From Ruania suaedae (GTDB lineage: Bacteria; Actinomycetota; Actinomycetes; Actinomycetales; Beutenbergiaceae), in the NCBI RefSeq assembly GCF_021049265.1, contig NZ_CP088018.1:992001-1056000 (forward strand): a DNA stretch of 64,000 nucleotides, written 5' to 3'. A model generated the notes under the pieces. That model was not told where the DNA came from. It worked only from the letters and a program-made list of their open reading frames with translations, and did no database searches. Shown in pieces: positions 21,652-30,833 of the stretch; within the stretch, counting starts at the first letter, position 1; every line of letters begins with the position of its first letter. The position numbers and the translations under genes were made by a program.

Positions 21652-21733
21652 GGTCTGCGCGCCGGTCCTGAGTGGACCGTCACATCCATGCCCGGGCATG
21701 GCCCCGGCGTCGGGGCCCTTGCTAGGCTGATCC

Positions 21734-21810
21734 CATCGCGACTGGCGCAGGTGGATCACCACCGGGGAGCGATGCAGAAGACGAGCCTCACGGTCGCCCG
21801 CCTGGGCCGC
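21734..21810 (+). ncRNA. ZTP (pfl) riboswitch upstream of glyA-folD
   Basis: Second copy of the class seen before purH. P1 is CATCGC (21734–21739) pairing perfectly with GCGATG (21769–21774). It encloses GACTGGCG and CCACCGGGGAGCG with P2 GGTGG/CCACC. The downstream conserved segment CCCGCCTGGGC is at 21797–21807, flanked by CCTC/GAGG pairing. A TAGGCT box just upstream (21723–21728) could drive it. GlyA and FolD supply the one-carbon folates whose shortage produces ZTP. Confidence 0.93.
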
Positions 21811-21844
21811 GAGGGTACCGCCGATGCATCCACCTGGAGGATCC

Positions 21845-23152
21845 ATGACCCAGTCCGTGAGCGAGCAGTCCAGCACCCCGGTGCGTGACCAGAGCCTCGC
21901 CGAGCTCGACCCCGACATCGCCGCCGTCCTCGAGGGCGAGCTGACCCGTCAGCGTGACACCCTCGAGATGATCGCCAGCGAGAACTTCGTGCCTCGCGCC
22001 GTCCTGCAGGCGCAGGGCTCGGTGCTGACGAACAAGTACGCCGAGGGCTACCCGGGCAAGCGGTACTACGGAGGCTGCGAGCAGGTCGACATCGCCGAGA
22101 ACCTCGCGATCGACCGGGCCAAGGCGCTCTTCGGCGCCGAGTACGCCAACGTCCAGCCCCACTCCGGCGCGACGGCGAACGCGGCCGTGCTGCACGCCCT
22201 CGCCACCCCGGGCGAGACCATCCTCGGGCTCTCCCTCGCCCACGGTGGTCACCTCACCCACGGGATGAAGATCAACTTCTCGGGCAAGCTGTACAACGTC
22301 GCCGCCTACGGCGTGGACCCCGACACCTACCGGGTGGACATGGACGCCGTGCGCGAGGCCGCGCTCGAGCACCGGCCGAAGGTGATCATCGCCGGGTGGT
22401 CGGCCTACCCGCGCCAGCTCGACTTCGCCGCCTTCCGCGAGATCGCCGACGAGGTCGGCGCCTACCTGTGGACCGACATGGCCCACTTCGCCGGTCTGGT
22501 GGCGGCGGGCCTGCACCCGAGCCCGGTGCCCCACTCCGACGTCGTCTCCACCACCGTGCACAAGACCCTCGGTGGGCCGCGCTCGGGTCTGATCCTGGCC
22601 CGTGACGCCGAGGCGTTCGGCAAGAAGCTCAACTCGGCCGTCTTCCCGGGCCAGCAGGGTGGCCCGCTGATGCACGTCATCGCCGCCAAGGCGGTGGCCC
22701 TCAAGGTGGCCGCGGGGGAGGAGTTCAAGGAGCGCCAGGAGCGCACGGTGGCCGGCGCGCAGATCATCGCCGAGCGCCTCACCGGATCCGACGTCGCGGG
22801 CGCCGGGGTCTCGGTGCTCACCGGCGGCACCGATGTGCACCTGACCCTGGTCGACCTGCGCGACTCCGCACTCGACGGCCAGCAGGCCGAGGACCTCCTG
22901 CACGCGGCCGGGATCACCGTCAACCGCAACGCCGTGCCCTTCGACCCGCGCCCGCCGCGGGTGACCTCCGGGCTGCGGATCGGCACCCCGGCACTGGCCT
23001 CCCGCGGCTTCGGCGAGACCGAGTTCCGCGAGGTGGCCGACATCATCGCCGGTGTGCTCGCCGCCGGTGAGGGCGCCGACATCGACGCCGCCACGGCCCG
23101 GGTGAAGGCCCTGACCGACGCGTTCCCGCTCTACCCCGGGCTGCAGCAGTGA
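21845..23152 (+). CDS. glyA: serine hydroxymethyltransferase
   Basis: PLP enzyme converting serine and THF to glycine and 5,10-methylene-THF. 435 residues. ATG 21845 has GGAGG 4 nt upstream (21836–21840). The PLP lysine is Lys240 in [14 protein letters not shown]. Further marks are [14 protein letters not shown] and [13 protein letters not shown] near the N-terminus, which bind folate and substrate. The stop overlaps the folD start (GTGA), so the two are translationally coupled. Expression is under the ZTP riboswitch. Confidence 0.97.
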   Translation: MTQSVSEQSSTPVRDQSLAELDPDIAAVLEGELTRQRDTLEMIASENFVPRAVLQAQGSVLTNKYAEGYPGKRYYGGCEQVDIAENLAIDRAKALFGAEYANVQPHSGATANAAVLHALATPGETILGLSLAHGGHLTHGMKINFSGKLYNVAAYGVDPDTYRVDMDAVREAALEHRPKVIIAGWSAYPRQLDFAAFREIADEVGAYLWTDMAHFAGLVAAGLHPSPVPHSDVVSTTVHKTLGGPRSGLILARDAEAFGKKLNSAVFPGQQGGPLMHVIAAKAVALKVAAGEEFKERQERTVAGAQIIAERLTGSDVAGAGVSVLTGGTDVHLTLVDLRDSALDGQQAEDLLHAAGITVNRNAVPFDPRPPRVTSGLRIGTPALASRGFGETEFREVADIIAGVLAAGEGADIDAATARVKALTDAFPLYPGLQQ

Positions 23153-24018
23153 CCGCCCGGATGCTGCCGGGCAAGCCGGTCGCCGAGGCCGTGCTCGCAG
23201 ATCTGGCGCCGCGGATCGAGGCGCTCGTGGCCGCCGGTCACCGCCCCGGCCTGGGCACGATCCTGGTGGGTGACGACTCCGCCTCCGCCGGATACATCCG
23301 GATGAAGCAGGACAAGGCGGCCGAGCTCGGCTTCACCTCCCCGCACATCCACCTGGGTGGCGACGCCACGCAGGCGGACGTGCTCGGTGCCATCCGGGAC
23401 ATGAACTCCGCCGACGACGTGCATGCGGTGCTCATGCAGCACCCGACGCCGCCGCAGATCGACTTCGACGCCGCGCTGCTCGCCCTCGACCCCGACAAGG
23501 ACGTGGACGGGCTGCACCCGGTGAACATGGGCCGCCTCGCCCTGGGGATGCCCGGGCCGGTCCCGTGCACGCCGGCCGGGATCGAGGCGATCCTCGCGTA
23601 CTACGAGATCCCGATCTCCGGGCGTGAGGTGTGCATCCTCGGCCGGGGCACGACGCTGGGCCGTCCGCTGGCGCTGCTACTCTCCCAGAAGCGCCCGACG
23701 GCGAACGCGGCCGTCACCGTGGTGCACACGGGCGTGCCGAACTGGGCCGACTACACCCGGCGCGCCGAGGTGGTCATCGCCGCCGCCGGCGTCCCGGGGA
23801 TCCTGCAGCCGGAGCACCTGACGCCCGGCGTCACGGTCATCGGCGGTGGTGTGCGCTACGAGGGTCGCAAGCTCCTGCCGGACGTGGACACCGCCTGCGA
23901 GGAGGTCGCCGGCGCGATCACCCCGCGGGTGGGCGGCGTGGGGCCGACGACGATCGCGATGCTGTTCAAGAACGCGGTCGAGGCTGCCGAGCGGCGGGCG
24001 GGGACCGCCGCTCCGTAG
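23149..24018 (+). CDS. folD: methylenetetrahydrofolate dehydrogenase/cyclohydrolase
   Basis: Bifunctional enzyme turning 5,10-methylene-THF into 10-formyl-THF, the formyl donor for purN and purH. 289 residues, GTG start inside the glyA stop. The catalytic Tyr/Lys pair is in [12 protein letters not shown], the substrate segment is [13 protein letters not shown], and the NADP loop is [16 protein letters not shown] (Gly-Thr where many relatives have Ser-x-x). The end is [14 protein letters not shown], invariant in the family. A short 23-nt gap separates it from the convergent marR-type gene. Confidence 0.96.
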   Translation: MTARMLPGKPVAEAVLADLAPRIEALVAAGHRPGLGTILVGDDSASAGYIRMKQDKAAELGFTSPHIHLGGDATQADVLGAIRDMNSADDVHAVLMQHPTPPQIDFDAALLALDPDKDVDGLHPVNMGRLALGMPGPVPCTPAGIEAILAYYEIPISGREVCILGRGTTLGRPLALLLSQKRPTANAAVTVVHTGVPNWADYTRRAEVVIAAAGVPGILQPEHLTPGVTVIGGGVRYEGRKLLPDVDTACEEVAGAITPRVGGVGPTTIAMLFKNAVEAAERRAGTAAP

Positions 24019-24041
24019 GCACAGCGGAAGGCGGAAAGCGC

Positions 24042-24506
24042 CTAGCTGCCCAGGAACCGGATCAGCAACCGGCGCAGTTCGGCCAGTTCGTCCTCGTCCA
24101 GGTCGTGCGGGACGAGCCCGGCGATGGTCTCGGGCACGTTCAGCGCTCCGAGGGCGGCGAACCCGTCCCCGGTGATCTCCACGATGTGGCGGCGCCGATC
24201 CTCGGGGTGGGCTGAGCGGCGCACGTAACCCGAGCGCTCGAGCCCGGCGATGATCCGGCTGGTCGTCTGCTCGGTCACGTCCAGGTGGTCGGCGATCTCC
24301 CGCTGGGAGTGTCCGCCTCCCGCCAGGATCGCCAGCACCGGGACCGAGGCGTGGCTGAGGGACCACTGGGTCAGGTAGGCATCCCAGGCGCGCTCGACCC
24401 GCCGGGCGGCGGCGGACAGCAGTCGCCCGGTGGGCCACCGCTGCGGATCCTCGGCGACGCCGGGCCCCTGGGCGGGCTGATCAGGGTCAGGGTGCACGTT
24501 GTCCAT
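24042..24506 (-). CDS. MarR-family transcriptional regulator
   Basis: 154 residues. A winged-helix core lies at about 60–125: HSQREIADHLDVTEQTTSRI is the helix-turn-helix, and RRSAHPEDRRRHIVEIT the wing with the family's DxRR pattern. The first 30 residues are polar and Pro-rich. It is divergent from an MMPL transporter gene. A 14-bp palindrome over that gene's start codon is the likely operator, so it probably represses the transporter until a ligand binds. Confidence 0.9.
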   Translation of the reverse strand: MDNVHPDPDQPAQGPGVAEDPQRWPTGRLLSAAARRVERAWDAYLTQWSLSHASVPVLAILAGGGHSQREIADHLDVTEQTTSRIIAGLERSGYVRRSAHPEDRRRHIVEITGDGFAALGALNVPETIAGLVPHDLDEDELAELRRLLIRFLGS

Positions 24507-24572
24507 CCTGGCACGCCGCGCCGGGCCCCCTGGGGGCGGCGCTTGCATCCGCGGGCCGCGCGGGTGACAATT

Positions 24573-24586
24573 CTCAGCATGCTGAG
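24573..24586. promoter_or_regulatory. palindrome over the MMPL start codon, candidate MarR operator
   Basis: CTCAGCATGCTGAG is a perfect 14-bp palindrome, extended by TT on the left and TAA on the right. The ATG in its centre is the transporter's start codon (24579). Its size and symmetry fit a MarR dimer site. Confidence 0.6.
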
Positions 24587-26816
24587 TAACCGCCGGTCGG
24601 TGCTGGTCCGTTCCCTGGTTGTCGCCCTCGCCCTGGTGGCCTGGCTGGCGGTCGGCGCCTTCGGGGGGATGGCCCAGGGTCAGCTCTCCACCGTGCAGGA
24701 GAACGATCCCTCGGTGTTCCTGCCGGAGAGTGCTGAGTCCACCCGCGCGGCGGAGCTGACCGAGGAGTTCTCGGTCGACGAGACCTTCCCGGCGCTGGTC
24801 GTGGTCGAACGGGCCGACGGCGGCACGCTCGACGAGGACGACATGGCAGCGATCGGCGAGCTGGCCGGTGCCGTCCCGGGCCTCGACCTGCCCGCGGGGG
24901 GCACCGTCGGCGAGTACCTGAGCACCGATGAGGTCCCGGCGATCCCGAGCGAGGACGGTGAGGCGGCGCTGCTGCCGGTCACCCTCGATGGGGCGACCGC
25001 CGGCGATCTCATCGGCGAGGAGGAGGACCGGGTCTCGGTCGCCGTCGTGGACCGGTTGCGCGCGGAGGTGGGCCAGACGCTGCCTGACGCCGGCCTCGAG
25101 GGCTGGGTGACGGGCCCGGCGGCGGCCACTGCCGACCTCACCTCGGCCTTCGCCGGTATCGACGGCATCCTGCTCGGGGTGGCGCTGGCCGTGGTGCTGG
25201 TGATCCTGGGCTTCGTCTACCGCTCGCCGCTCCTGCCGTTCGTCGTCATCTTCACGTCGGTGTTCTCGCTGTGCCTGGCAGCGCTGGTGATCGTGCCGCT
25301 GGCGGGAGCGGACGTGCTGCTGCTGAACGGGCAGAGCCAGGGGATCCTGTCGATCCTGGTGATCGGTGCCGCGACCGACTACTCGCTGCTGCTGGTGGCT
25401 CGCTACCGCGAGGAACTCACCCGCCACGAGCATCCCGCCACGGCCATGCGGATCGCCTGGCGCGCCACCCTGGAGCCGATCGCGGCCAGTGCGGGCACGG
25501 TGATCGTGGGCCTGCTGTGCCTGCTCCTGTCGGACCTGGGTTCGAACGCGAGCCTGGGGCCGGTCGCAGCGATCGGGATCGTCGCCGCGGTGCTCGGTGC
25601 GCTGACCCTGCTGCCGGCGCTGCTGCTGATCCCGGGCTCGCGGGCCCGGGTGATGTTCTGGCCCAAGCGCCCCACCCGCGACGACGGAGCTCGCCACCGC
25701 GAGCACGTGCCCCGGGGCCTGTGGGCCCGAGTGGCCGCGCTGGTCTCCCGGCGCGCGCGTCGGGTGTGGGTGGTGACGGCGGTGGTGCTGCTCGGGCTGG
25801 CGGCCTTCGTGCCGACGTTCGATGCCGACGGCACCAGCGACAACGACGTCTTCCTCAACGAGACCGAGTCGGTCACCGGCGAGGAGGTGCTGTCCGAGCA
25901 CTTCGCGGTCGGCACGGTGCAGCCGGTGGAGATCGTCGCCGAGGAGGCCGTGGCGCAGGACGTCGTGGACTCTGCCGAGCAGGTCAGCGGTGTCACGAGC
26001 GCCTCGGTGCTGACCGAGGCGTCCGGCCAGGAAGGTGAGCAAGGGGGAGGCGGCCAGGAAGGAGGCGGCCAGGAAGGCGGCCAGGAGGGTGGCCCCGAGG
26101 ACGCGCCCCCGCTGCTGGTCGACGGCCGGGTGCTGGTGGAGGTCGTCACGGACGACTCCGCGGAGAGCCAGGAGGTGCTCAGCACCGTGACGGGCCTGCG
26201 GGAGGCGATGGCCGGCGTCGACGGCGAGACCCTCGTGGGCGGTGCGGCCGCCGAGCGGCTGGACACCCAGCAGACCGCCGAGCGGGACCTGCGCACCATC
26301 GTCCCGGTGGTGCTCGTGGTCATCGCGGTGATGCTGATGCTGCTGCTGCGGGCCGTCGTGGCGCCGCTGGTGCTGCTGGGCGCCAACGTGCTCTCGTTCG
26401 CGGCCACCATGGGGCTGGCGGCGATCGTGTTCAACCACGTGCTCGACTTCCCGGGGGCCGACGCCACGGTGCCGCTGTACGGATTCGTGTTCCTGGTGGC
26501 GCTGGGCATCGACTACTCGATCTTCCTGATGACACGGGTGCGGGAGGAGTCCCTGCAGGTCGGCACCCGGCAGGGGGTGCAGCGCGGACTGGCCGTGACC
26601 GGGGGAGTGATCACCTCCGCCGGTCTGGTGCTGGCGGCGACGTTCTCGGCCCTGTGGGTGATCCCGCTGCTGTTCCTGGCCCAGCTGGCGTTCATCGTCG
26701 CGGTCGGTGTGCTGATCGACACGTTCGTGGTGCGCAGTCTGCTCGTGCCCGGCATCGTGCACGAGCTGGGGCGGCGCTCCTGGTGGCCGTGGGCCAAGCG
26801 GGTGCCGCAGGACTGA
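24579..26816 (+). CDS. MMPL-family transporter
   Basis: 745-residue RND-type exporter with two six-span halves, as in the MmpL and YdfJ proteins that export lipids or drugs. Each half starts with one span and a large outer loop (residues about 30–200 and 415–555), then five spans. GAATDYSLLLVARYREE and ALGIDYSIFLMTRVREE are the paired central helices carrying the proton-relay Asp-Tyr. The second outer loop contains a Gly/Gln/Glu repeat (about residues 483–508). The product starts MLSNRRSVLVRSLVVALAL. It is likely repressed by the divergent MarR protein. Substrate unknown. Confidence 0.9.
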   Translation: MLSNRRSVLVRSLVVALALVAWLAVGAFGGMAQGQLSTVQENDPSVFLPESAESTRAAELTEEFSVDETFPALVVVERADGGTLDEDDMAAIGELAGAVPGLDLPAGGTVGEYLSTDEVPAIPSEDGEAALLPVTLDGATAGDLIGEEEDRVSVAVVDRLRAEVGQTLPDAGLEGWVTGPAAATADLTSAFAGIDGILLGVALAVVLVILGFVYRSPLLPFVVIFTSVFSLCLAALVIVPLAGADVLLLNGQSQGILSILVIGAATDYSLLLVARYREELTRHEHPATAMRIAWRATLEPIAASAGTVIVGLLCLLLSDLGSNASLGPVAAIGIVAAVLGALTLLPALLLIPGSRARVMFWPKRPTRDDGARHREHVPRGLWARVAALVSRRARRVWVVTAVVLLGLAAFVPTFDADGTSDNDVFLNETESVTGEEVLSEHFAVGTVQPVEIVAEEAVAQDVVDSAEQVSGVTSASVLTEASGQEGEQGGGGQEGGGQEGGQEGGPEDAPPLLVDGRVLVEVVTDDSAESQEVLSTVTGLREAMAGVDGETLVGGAAAERLDTQQTAERDLRTIVPVVLVVIAVMLMLLLRAVVAPLVLLGANVLSFAATMGLAAIVFNHVLDFPGADATVPLYGFVFLVALGIDYSIFLMTRVREESLQVGTRQGVQRGLAVTGGVITSAGLVLAATFSALWVIPLLFLAQLAFIVAVGVLIDTFVVRSLLVPGIVHELGRRSWWPWAKRVPQD
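26024..26089 (+). repeat. imperfect tandem repeat coding for a Gly/Gln/Glu stretch
   Basis: CGGCCAGGA begins at 26024, 26051, 26066 and 26078 (spacings 27, 15 and 12, all multiples of three), so length changes keep the frame. It encodes GQEG-type repeats in the second outer loop of the MMPL protein. Confidence 0.7.
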
Positions 26817-26871
26817 GCCCGGGCGCTCGCCGCCGGTCAAGAGTGTCGGCGGGATCTGGTGGGATGGATCC

Positions 26872-27699
26872 ATGCCTTCTCACCCGCCGACCTCTCTGAG
26901 CATCGCGACCTTCAACGTCAACGGGATCCGCGCCGCGTTCCGCCGCGGCATGGGGGCCTGGTTGACCCGGCACGCGCCCGATGTGCTGCTGCTGCAGGAG
27001 GTGCGCGCCACCGACGAGATCATCGAGGGTTACCTGGGCGAGGGCTGGTACCTGGCCCACGAGGAAGGGGCGGCGAAGGGCCGGGCCGGGGTCGCGATCG
27101 CCTCGCGTCGCCCGTTCGAGGACGTCCGGATCGGCGTGGGGGAGCCCTCGGCCCGGGTGGACGGTGAGTCCGGGCGCTGGGTGGAGGCCGACATCCGGTG
27201 CGGTGACCGGTCGGTCACCGTCGTCTCCACCTACATCCACTCCGGGACCGCCGGCACCCCCTCGATGGACGAGAAGTACGCGTTCCTGGACAAGGTGAGC
27301 GCCCGGATGGGCGAGCTCGGCGCCCAGGGGAGGACCGCCGTCGTGGCGGGGGACGTGAACATCGGGCACACCGAGCGCGACATCAAGAACTGGAAGGGCA
27401 ACCGCAAGAACGCCGGCTTCCTGCCCGAGGAGCGCGCCTACCTGGACCGCTGGACCGGCGAGCTCGGCTGGGTGGACCTCGGGCGGCACTTCGCCGGTGA
27501 CGTCGACGGGCCCTATACCTGGTGGTCCTGGCGCGGGAAGGCCTTCGACAACGACTCCGGCTGGCGTATCGACTACCAGCTCGCCAGCCCGGCGCTCGCA
27601 CCCCTGGCGGTCGAGGCGATCGTGGACCGGGCGCCGGCGTATGACCAGCGGATCTCCGACCATGCGCCGCTACGGGTCAGGTACGAGCTGGGCGGGTAA
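26872..27699 (+). CDS. xthA: exodeoxyribonuclease III
   Basis: Exonuclease III/AP endonuclease of base-excision repair, 275 residues. The EEP-fold motifs are in order: TFNVNGIRAA, LLQEVRA (metal-binding Glu), TYIHSGTAGTPSM, VAGDVNIGHTERDIKNW (catalytic Asp and Asn), GWRIDYQLAS, and the final SDHAPL with the catalytic His. It resembles the XthA branch rather than secreted nucleases, as there is no signal peptide. The next gene follows after 34 nt with its own promoter box. Confidence 0.94.
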   Translation: MPSHPPTSLSIATFNVNGIRAAFRRGMGAWLTRHAPDVLLLQEVRATDEIIEGYLGEGWYLAHEEGAAKGRAGVAIASRRPFEDVRIGVGEPSARVDGESGRWVEADIRCGDRSVTVVSTYIHSGTAGTPSMDEKYAFLDKVSARMGELGAQGRTAVVAGDVNIGHTERDIKNWKGNRKNAGFLPEERAYLDRWTGELGWVDLGRHFAGDVDGPYTWWSWRGKAFDNDSGWRIDYQLASPALAPLAVEAIVDRAPAYDQRISDHAPLRVRYELGG

Positions 27700-27733
27700 C
27701 GGCGAGCGGGCTGCCGCGGTAGCCTCACTCCTC

Positions 27734-28171
27734 GTGCAGTTCGACACCCGGTTCGCCGCCTACGGCGTGATCATCGAGTCCCGCGACGGCAGCGAGCACA
27801 TCCTGCTGGCCCTGTGGAACGAGTCCGACCGGCCGCGGTGGACCATGCCCGGCGGCGGTGCCGAGCTGGCCGAGAGCGCCGAGGACACCGTGATCCGCGA
27901 GGTGTGGGAGGAGACCGGGTACACGGTCGAGCCCGGGCGGCTGCTCGGTCTGGACCTCCACCACGTGCCCGCCGAGCGCCGCCTGCACGGCACGCTGCCG
28001 ATGAAGGCGGTGCGGGCGTTGTACGAGGCGCGGGTCGCCGGGGGTGAGCTGACGCGCGAGGTGGACGGCAGCACCGATGAGGCGCGCTGGTTCCCGCTCG
28101 CCGAGGTGCCGGCCCTGGATCGCGTGGAGCTGGTGGACACGGCGATCGATCTGTGGCGCGCGCAGCAGTAG
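27734..28171 (+). CDS. NUDIX hydrolase
   Basis: 145 residues. The Nudix box is complete: GGAELAESAEDTVIREVWEE followed by TGY, matching Gx5Ex7REUxEExGU. The family cleaves nucleoside diphosphates linked to another group; the specific substrate cannot be told. The GTG at 27734 is chosen because TAGCCT (27720–27725) lies 8 nt upstream and there is no ribosome-binding site. The reading frame runs further upstream through the xthA end without similarity. Convergent with galK across 35 nt. Confidence 0.9.
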   Translation: MQFDTRFAAYGVIIESRDGSEHILLALWNESDRPRWTMPGGGAELAESAEDTVIREVWEETGYTVEPGRLLGLDLHHVPAERRLHGTLPMKAVRALYEARVAGGELTREVDGSTDEARWFPLAEVPALDRVELVDTAIDLWRAQQ

Positions 28172-28206
28172 TGCGCCGGCACGGCGCCGCCAGGGGCGAC
28201 CTCGGG

Positions 28207-29400
28207 TCAGTGAGCGGGTCCGGCCGCGACCGCCGTGAGGAAGGCCGGATCCGCGAACCCGGCGCCGGCGAAGGCCTGCTCCACCGCTGCCGAGACCGCC
28301 TCGCTCGTGCCCGCCTCGATCAGCGCGATCGCCGAGCCGCCGAACCCGCCGCCGGTCATCCGGGCTCCCAGCGCACCGGCGGAGCGAGCGGCCGAGACGG
28401 CCACGTCCAGCTCGGCGCAGGAGACCTCGTAGTCCTCGGCCAGCGAGGCGTGCGAGGCGTCCATCAGCGGCCCGACCTCGCGGACCCGGCCGGCGTCGAG
28501 CAGGGCCACGAACTGCTGCACGCGCTCGATCTCGGTGACCACGTGGCGCACGCGCTTGCGTGACTCCTCGTCGGGCAGGGCGGCCAGCGCCTCCTCGAGC
28601 GAGTCCGGTGCGATCTCCCGCAGCGTCGGGACGCCCAGGGTCTGCGCCGCGGCCTCGCAGGTGGCCCGCCGCTGGGAGTACTGCCCGTCCACATGGGAGT
28701 GCTCGGCCTTGGTGTCGATCACCAGCAGTTCCAGGCCGGCCTCGGTGAGGTCGAACGGGATGTGCCGCACCGAGCCGTCGCGGCAGTCCAGCAGCAGCGC
28801 GTGGCCCTGCTGGGCGCGCAGCGACGCGGCCTGGTCCATCCCACCGGTGTTGGCGCCGGCGATCTCGTTCTCGGCACGGATGCTGGCCTCCACCAGCTCC
28901 ACCCGGCCCGCATCAGTGCCGGCATCAGGCCCCGACCACCCGGGGGCGTCGGCGAAGGCGACCGCGAAGGCGCACTCGAGTGCGGCCGAAGAGCTCAGCC
29001 CCGACCCGTACGGCACGCACGAAGCCACCGCGGCCTCGAAGCCGCCCACGCGATGCCCGGCCTGCTCGAGCGCCCAGGCGACGCCCGCGGGATAGGTGCC
29101 CCAGCCGGTCACGGCGCCCGGCGCCACGGCCGCCAGCTCGGCCGACCACACGCCCGGCTCACGCTCGGAGACCAGGCGGACTGCGCCGTCGTCAGTGCGC
29201 CGCAGTGCCACGTACGTGCGGTGAGGCAGCGCGATGGGCAGGCACAGGCCGCCGTTGTAGTCGGTGTGCTCACCGATGAGGTTGACCCGGCCCGGGGCCG
29301 ACCACACGCCGTCCGGCTCGCCGGTGAAGGTCCCGGCGAAGGTCTGGCGCGCCTGGGCGCCACCCTCGTCCTCGGTCCAGGCATGCACGGTGGCGTTCAT
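28207..29400 (-). CDS. galK: galactokinase
   Basis: GHMP kinase phosphorylating galactose at C1, the first Leloir-pathway step. 397 residues. The galactokinase signature GRVNLIGEHTDYNGG is near residue 38, the ATP loop PYGSGLSSSAALE near 130, and the third GHMP motif GGGFGGSAIALI near 355. The start has GAGGAGG a few nt upstream. It is the second gene of a galT–galK operon. No galE or galactose transporter is visible nearby. Confidence 0.96.
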   Translation of the reverse strand: MNATVHAWTEDEGGAQARQTFAGTFTGEPDGVWSAPGRVNLIGEHTDYNGGLCLPIALPHRTYVALRRTDDGAVRLVSEREPGVWSAELAAVAPGAVTGWGTYPAGVAWALEQAGHRVGGFEAAVASCVPYGSGLSSSAALECAFAVAFADAPGWSGPDAGTDAGRVELVEASIRAENEIAGANTGGMDQAASLRAQQGHALLLDCRDGSVRHIPFDLTEAGLELLVIDTKAEHSHVDGQYSQRRATCEAAAQTLGVPTLREIAPDSLEEALAALPDEESRKRVRHVVTEIERVQQFVALLDAGRVREVGPLMDASHASLAEDYEVSCAELDVAVSAARSAGALGARMTGGGFGGSAIALIEAGTSEAVSAAVEQAFAGAGFADPAFLTAVAAGPAH

Positions 29401-29485
29401 GGTGTTTCCTCCTCGCGTGCCGCGTGCGGTGCCTCGCTGCGGCAGGTCTCGTTCCTCGCCCTACCTGCGCGGGGGCTCCTCGCGT
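29401..29485 (-). repeat. galT-galK spacer with phased GCGAGG repeats
   Basis: On the minus strand GCGAGG occurs four times; the plus-strand complements CCTCGC begin at 29411, 29432, 29454 and 29478, spaced 21, 22 and 24 nt. The copy nearest galK is part of its ribosome-binding site. GCAGGT (29442–29447) and ACCTGC (29463–29468) can pair as a hairpin. Meaning unknown. Confidence 0.4.
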
Positions 29486-30688
29486 TCACGCAATCTCCTT
29501 GAGGCGGTCGGCGATCTTCTCCGGGGTGGTGTCGCTGATCCAGGCTCCCATGCCCGACTCCGAGCCGGCGAGGTACTTCAGCTTCCCGGGGGCCCGGCGG
29601 ATCGAGAAGAGCTGCAGGTGCAGGCGCAGGTCGTCGCGTCCGTGGACCACCGGGGCCTGGTGCCAGCCGGAGATGTAGGGCAGCGGCATCGGTGCGCCGT
29701 CGGCGTCGACGAAGAACTGGTCCAGCCGGCGCAGCAGGTTCAGGTACAGCTCGGCGAAGTCGGTGCGCTCGGCGTCGGTGGTCGAGGGCAGGTCCGGCAC
29801 GTCCCGGCGCGGGGCCACGTGCACCTCGACCGGCCAGCGCGCGGCCGCGGGCACGTACGCCACCCAGTGCTCGGACTCGCCGACGATCCGCCGACCCGAG
29901 GCCAGCTCGCCCTCGAGCACGTCCCGCAGCAGGTTCCGCCCGGTGCGCTGGCGGTGGGCCACGGCCTGGTGCAGCATCACCTGCGTCTTCGGGGTGAGGA
30001 AGGGGTAGGCGTAGATCTGCCCGTGCGGGTGGTGCAGCGTGACGCCGATCTCCGACCCGCGGTTCTCGAAGCAGTACACCTGCTGGACACCCTCGACCCG
30101 GTGCAGCGCCGCGGTCCGGTCGGCCCACGCCTCCACGATGGTGCGCATCCGGGTCGGGGTCACCGAGCTCAGCGAGGCGCCGGCGTCGGGGGAGAAGCAG
30201 ATCACCTCACAACGCCCGACGGCGGGGCGCACCGGCCACAGGTCGTTGCCGTCCAGGTGGGTGGTCACGTCCGGTGCGTCGGGGAGGCGCATCAGGGAGG
30301 GGAAGCGGTTCTCGAACACCACGACGTCGTAGTCGGTGGCCGGGATCTCACCATCGGTGTAGGTCGCGCCCGGCTTGGCCGGGGCCAGCGGATTGGTCTC
30401 CGGCCCGGGCAGGAACGTGCGGTTCATCCGGTGCGCGGCCATCGGGACCCACTCGCCGGTGAGCACGTCGTAGCGCATCTCCGGCCCGGTCACCGGCTGG
30501 GTCACCCCGTCGGCGCCCTCGATCGGGGCGAACCGGTCGGGCAGGGGGCGCGGATCGTCCAGGCGGCGGGTCTGCTCGCCGGAGACGAAGGGCTCGGAAT
30601 CGTCGTAGTAGAAGAAATCGCGTCCGTCCGCCAAGGTGGTGGGTGTGCGACGCACGCGAGGGGTGCTCAGATCCGGAAGTCCAGTCAC
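29486..30688 (-). CDS. galT: galactose-1-phosphate uridylyltransferase
   Basis: Exchanges UMP between UDP-glucose and galactose-1-phosphate in the Leloir pathway. 400 residues. The HIT-like active site is HHPHGQIYAYPF with nucleophile His222. VVFENRFPSL and the second domain with SGWHQAPV are conserved. The GTG start at 30688 lies 6 nt after CAGACT on its strand, an imperfect form of the leaderless promoter box. It is followed by galK. Confidence 0.96.
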   Translation of the reverse strand: MTGLPDLSTPRVRRTPTTLADGRDFFYYDDSEPFVSGEQTRRLDDPRPLPDRFAPIEGADGVTQPVTGPEMRYDVLTGEWVPMAAHRMNRTFLPGPETNPLAPAKPGATYTDGEIPATDYDVVVFENRFPSLMRLPDAPDVTTHLDGNDLWPVRPAVGRCEVICFSPDAGASLSSVTPTRMRTIVEAWADRTAALHRVEGVQQVYCFENRGSEIGVTLHHPHGQIYAYPFLTPKTQVMLHQAVAHRQRTGRNLLRDVLEGELASGRRIVGESEHWVAYVPAAARWPVEVHVAPRRDVPDLPSTTDAERTDFAELYLNLLRRLDQFFVDADGAPMPLPYISGWHQAPVVHGRDDLRLHLQLFSIRRAPGKLKYLAGSESGMGAWISDTTPEKIADRLKEIA

Positions 30689-30782
30689 CGGTGCAGTCTG
30701 TCACAACAGTGCACGGATTCGCACACAAAGCGACATGGCGGCTGGTGTCCCGGCCTCGGTGCCGACGGTCAGCGGTGTCGGG

Positions 30783-30833
30783 CACAATACGACGATGAGG
30801 TCCTGGCCGACATCGCTGCGGAGCGTGCGATGA
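30783..30833 (+). other. possible leaderless 12-codon upstream ORF before the 2'-5' RNA ligase-like gene
   Basis: CACAAT (30783–30788) lies 6 nt before an ATG at 30795. The ORF reads MRSWPTSLRSVR and its TGA (30831–30833) overlaps the next gene's ATG (30830) as ATGA. The arrangement suggests that ribosomes starting on a leaderless mRNA reach the real gene by translational coupling. It may also be chance. Confidence 0.35.

Noticed and set aside
24042-26873. Minus-strand frame of 943 codons through the MMPL gene
   Set aside because: Only its last 154 codons (the MarR gene) are real; the rest is antisense to MMPL with low-complexity His/Gln/Arg.
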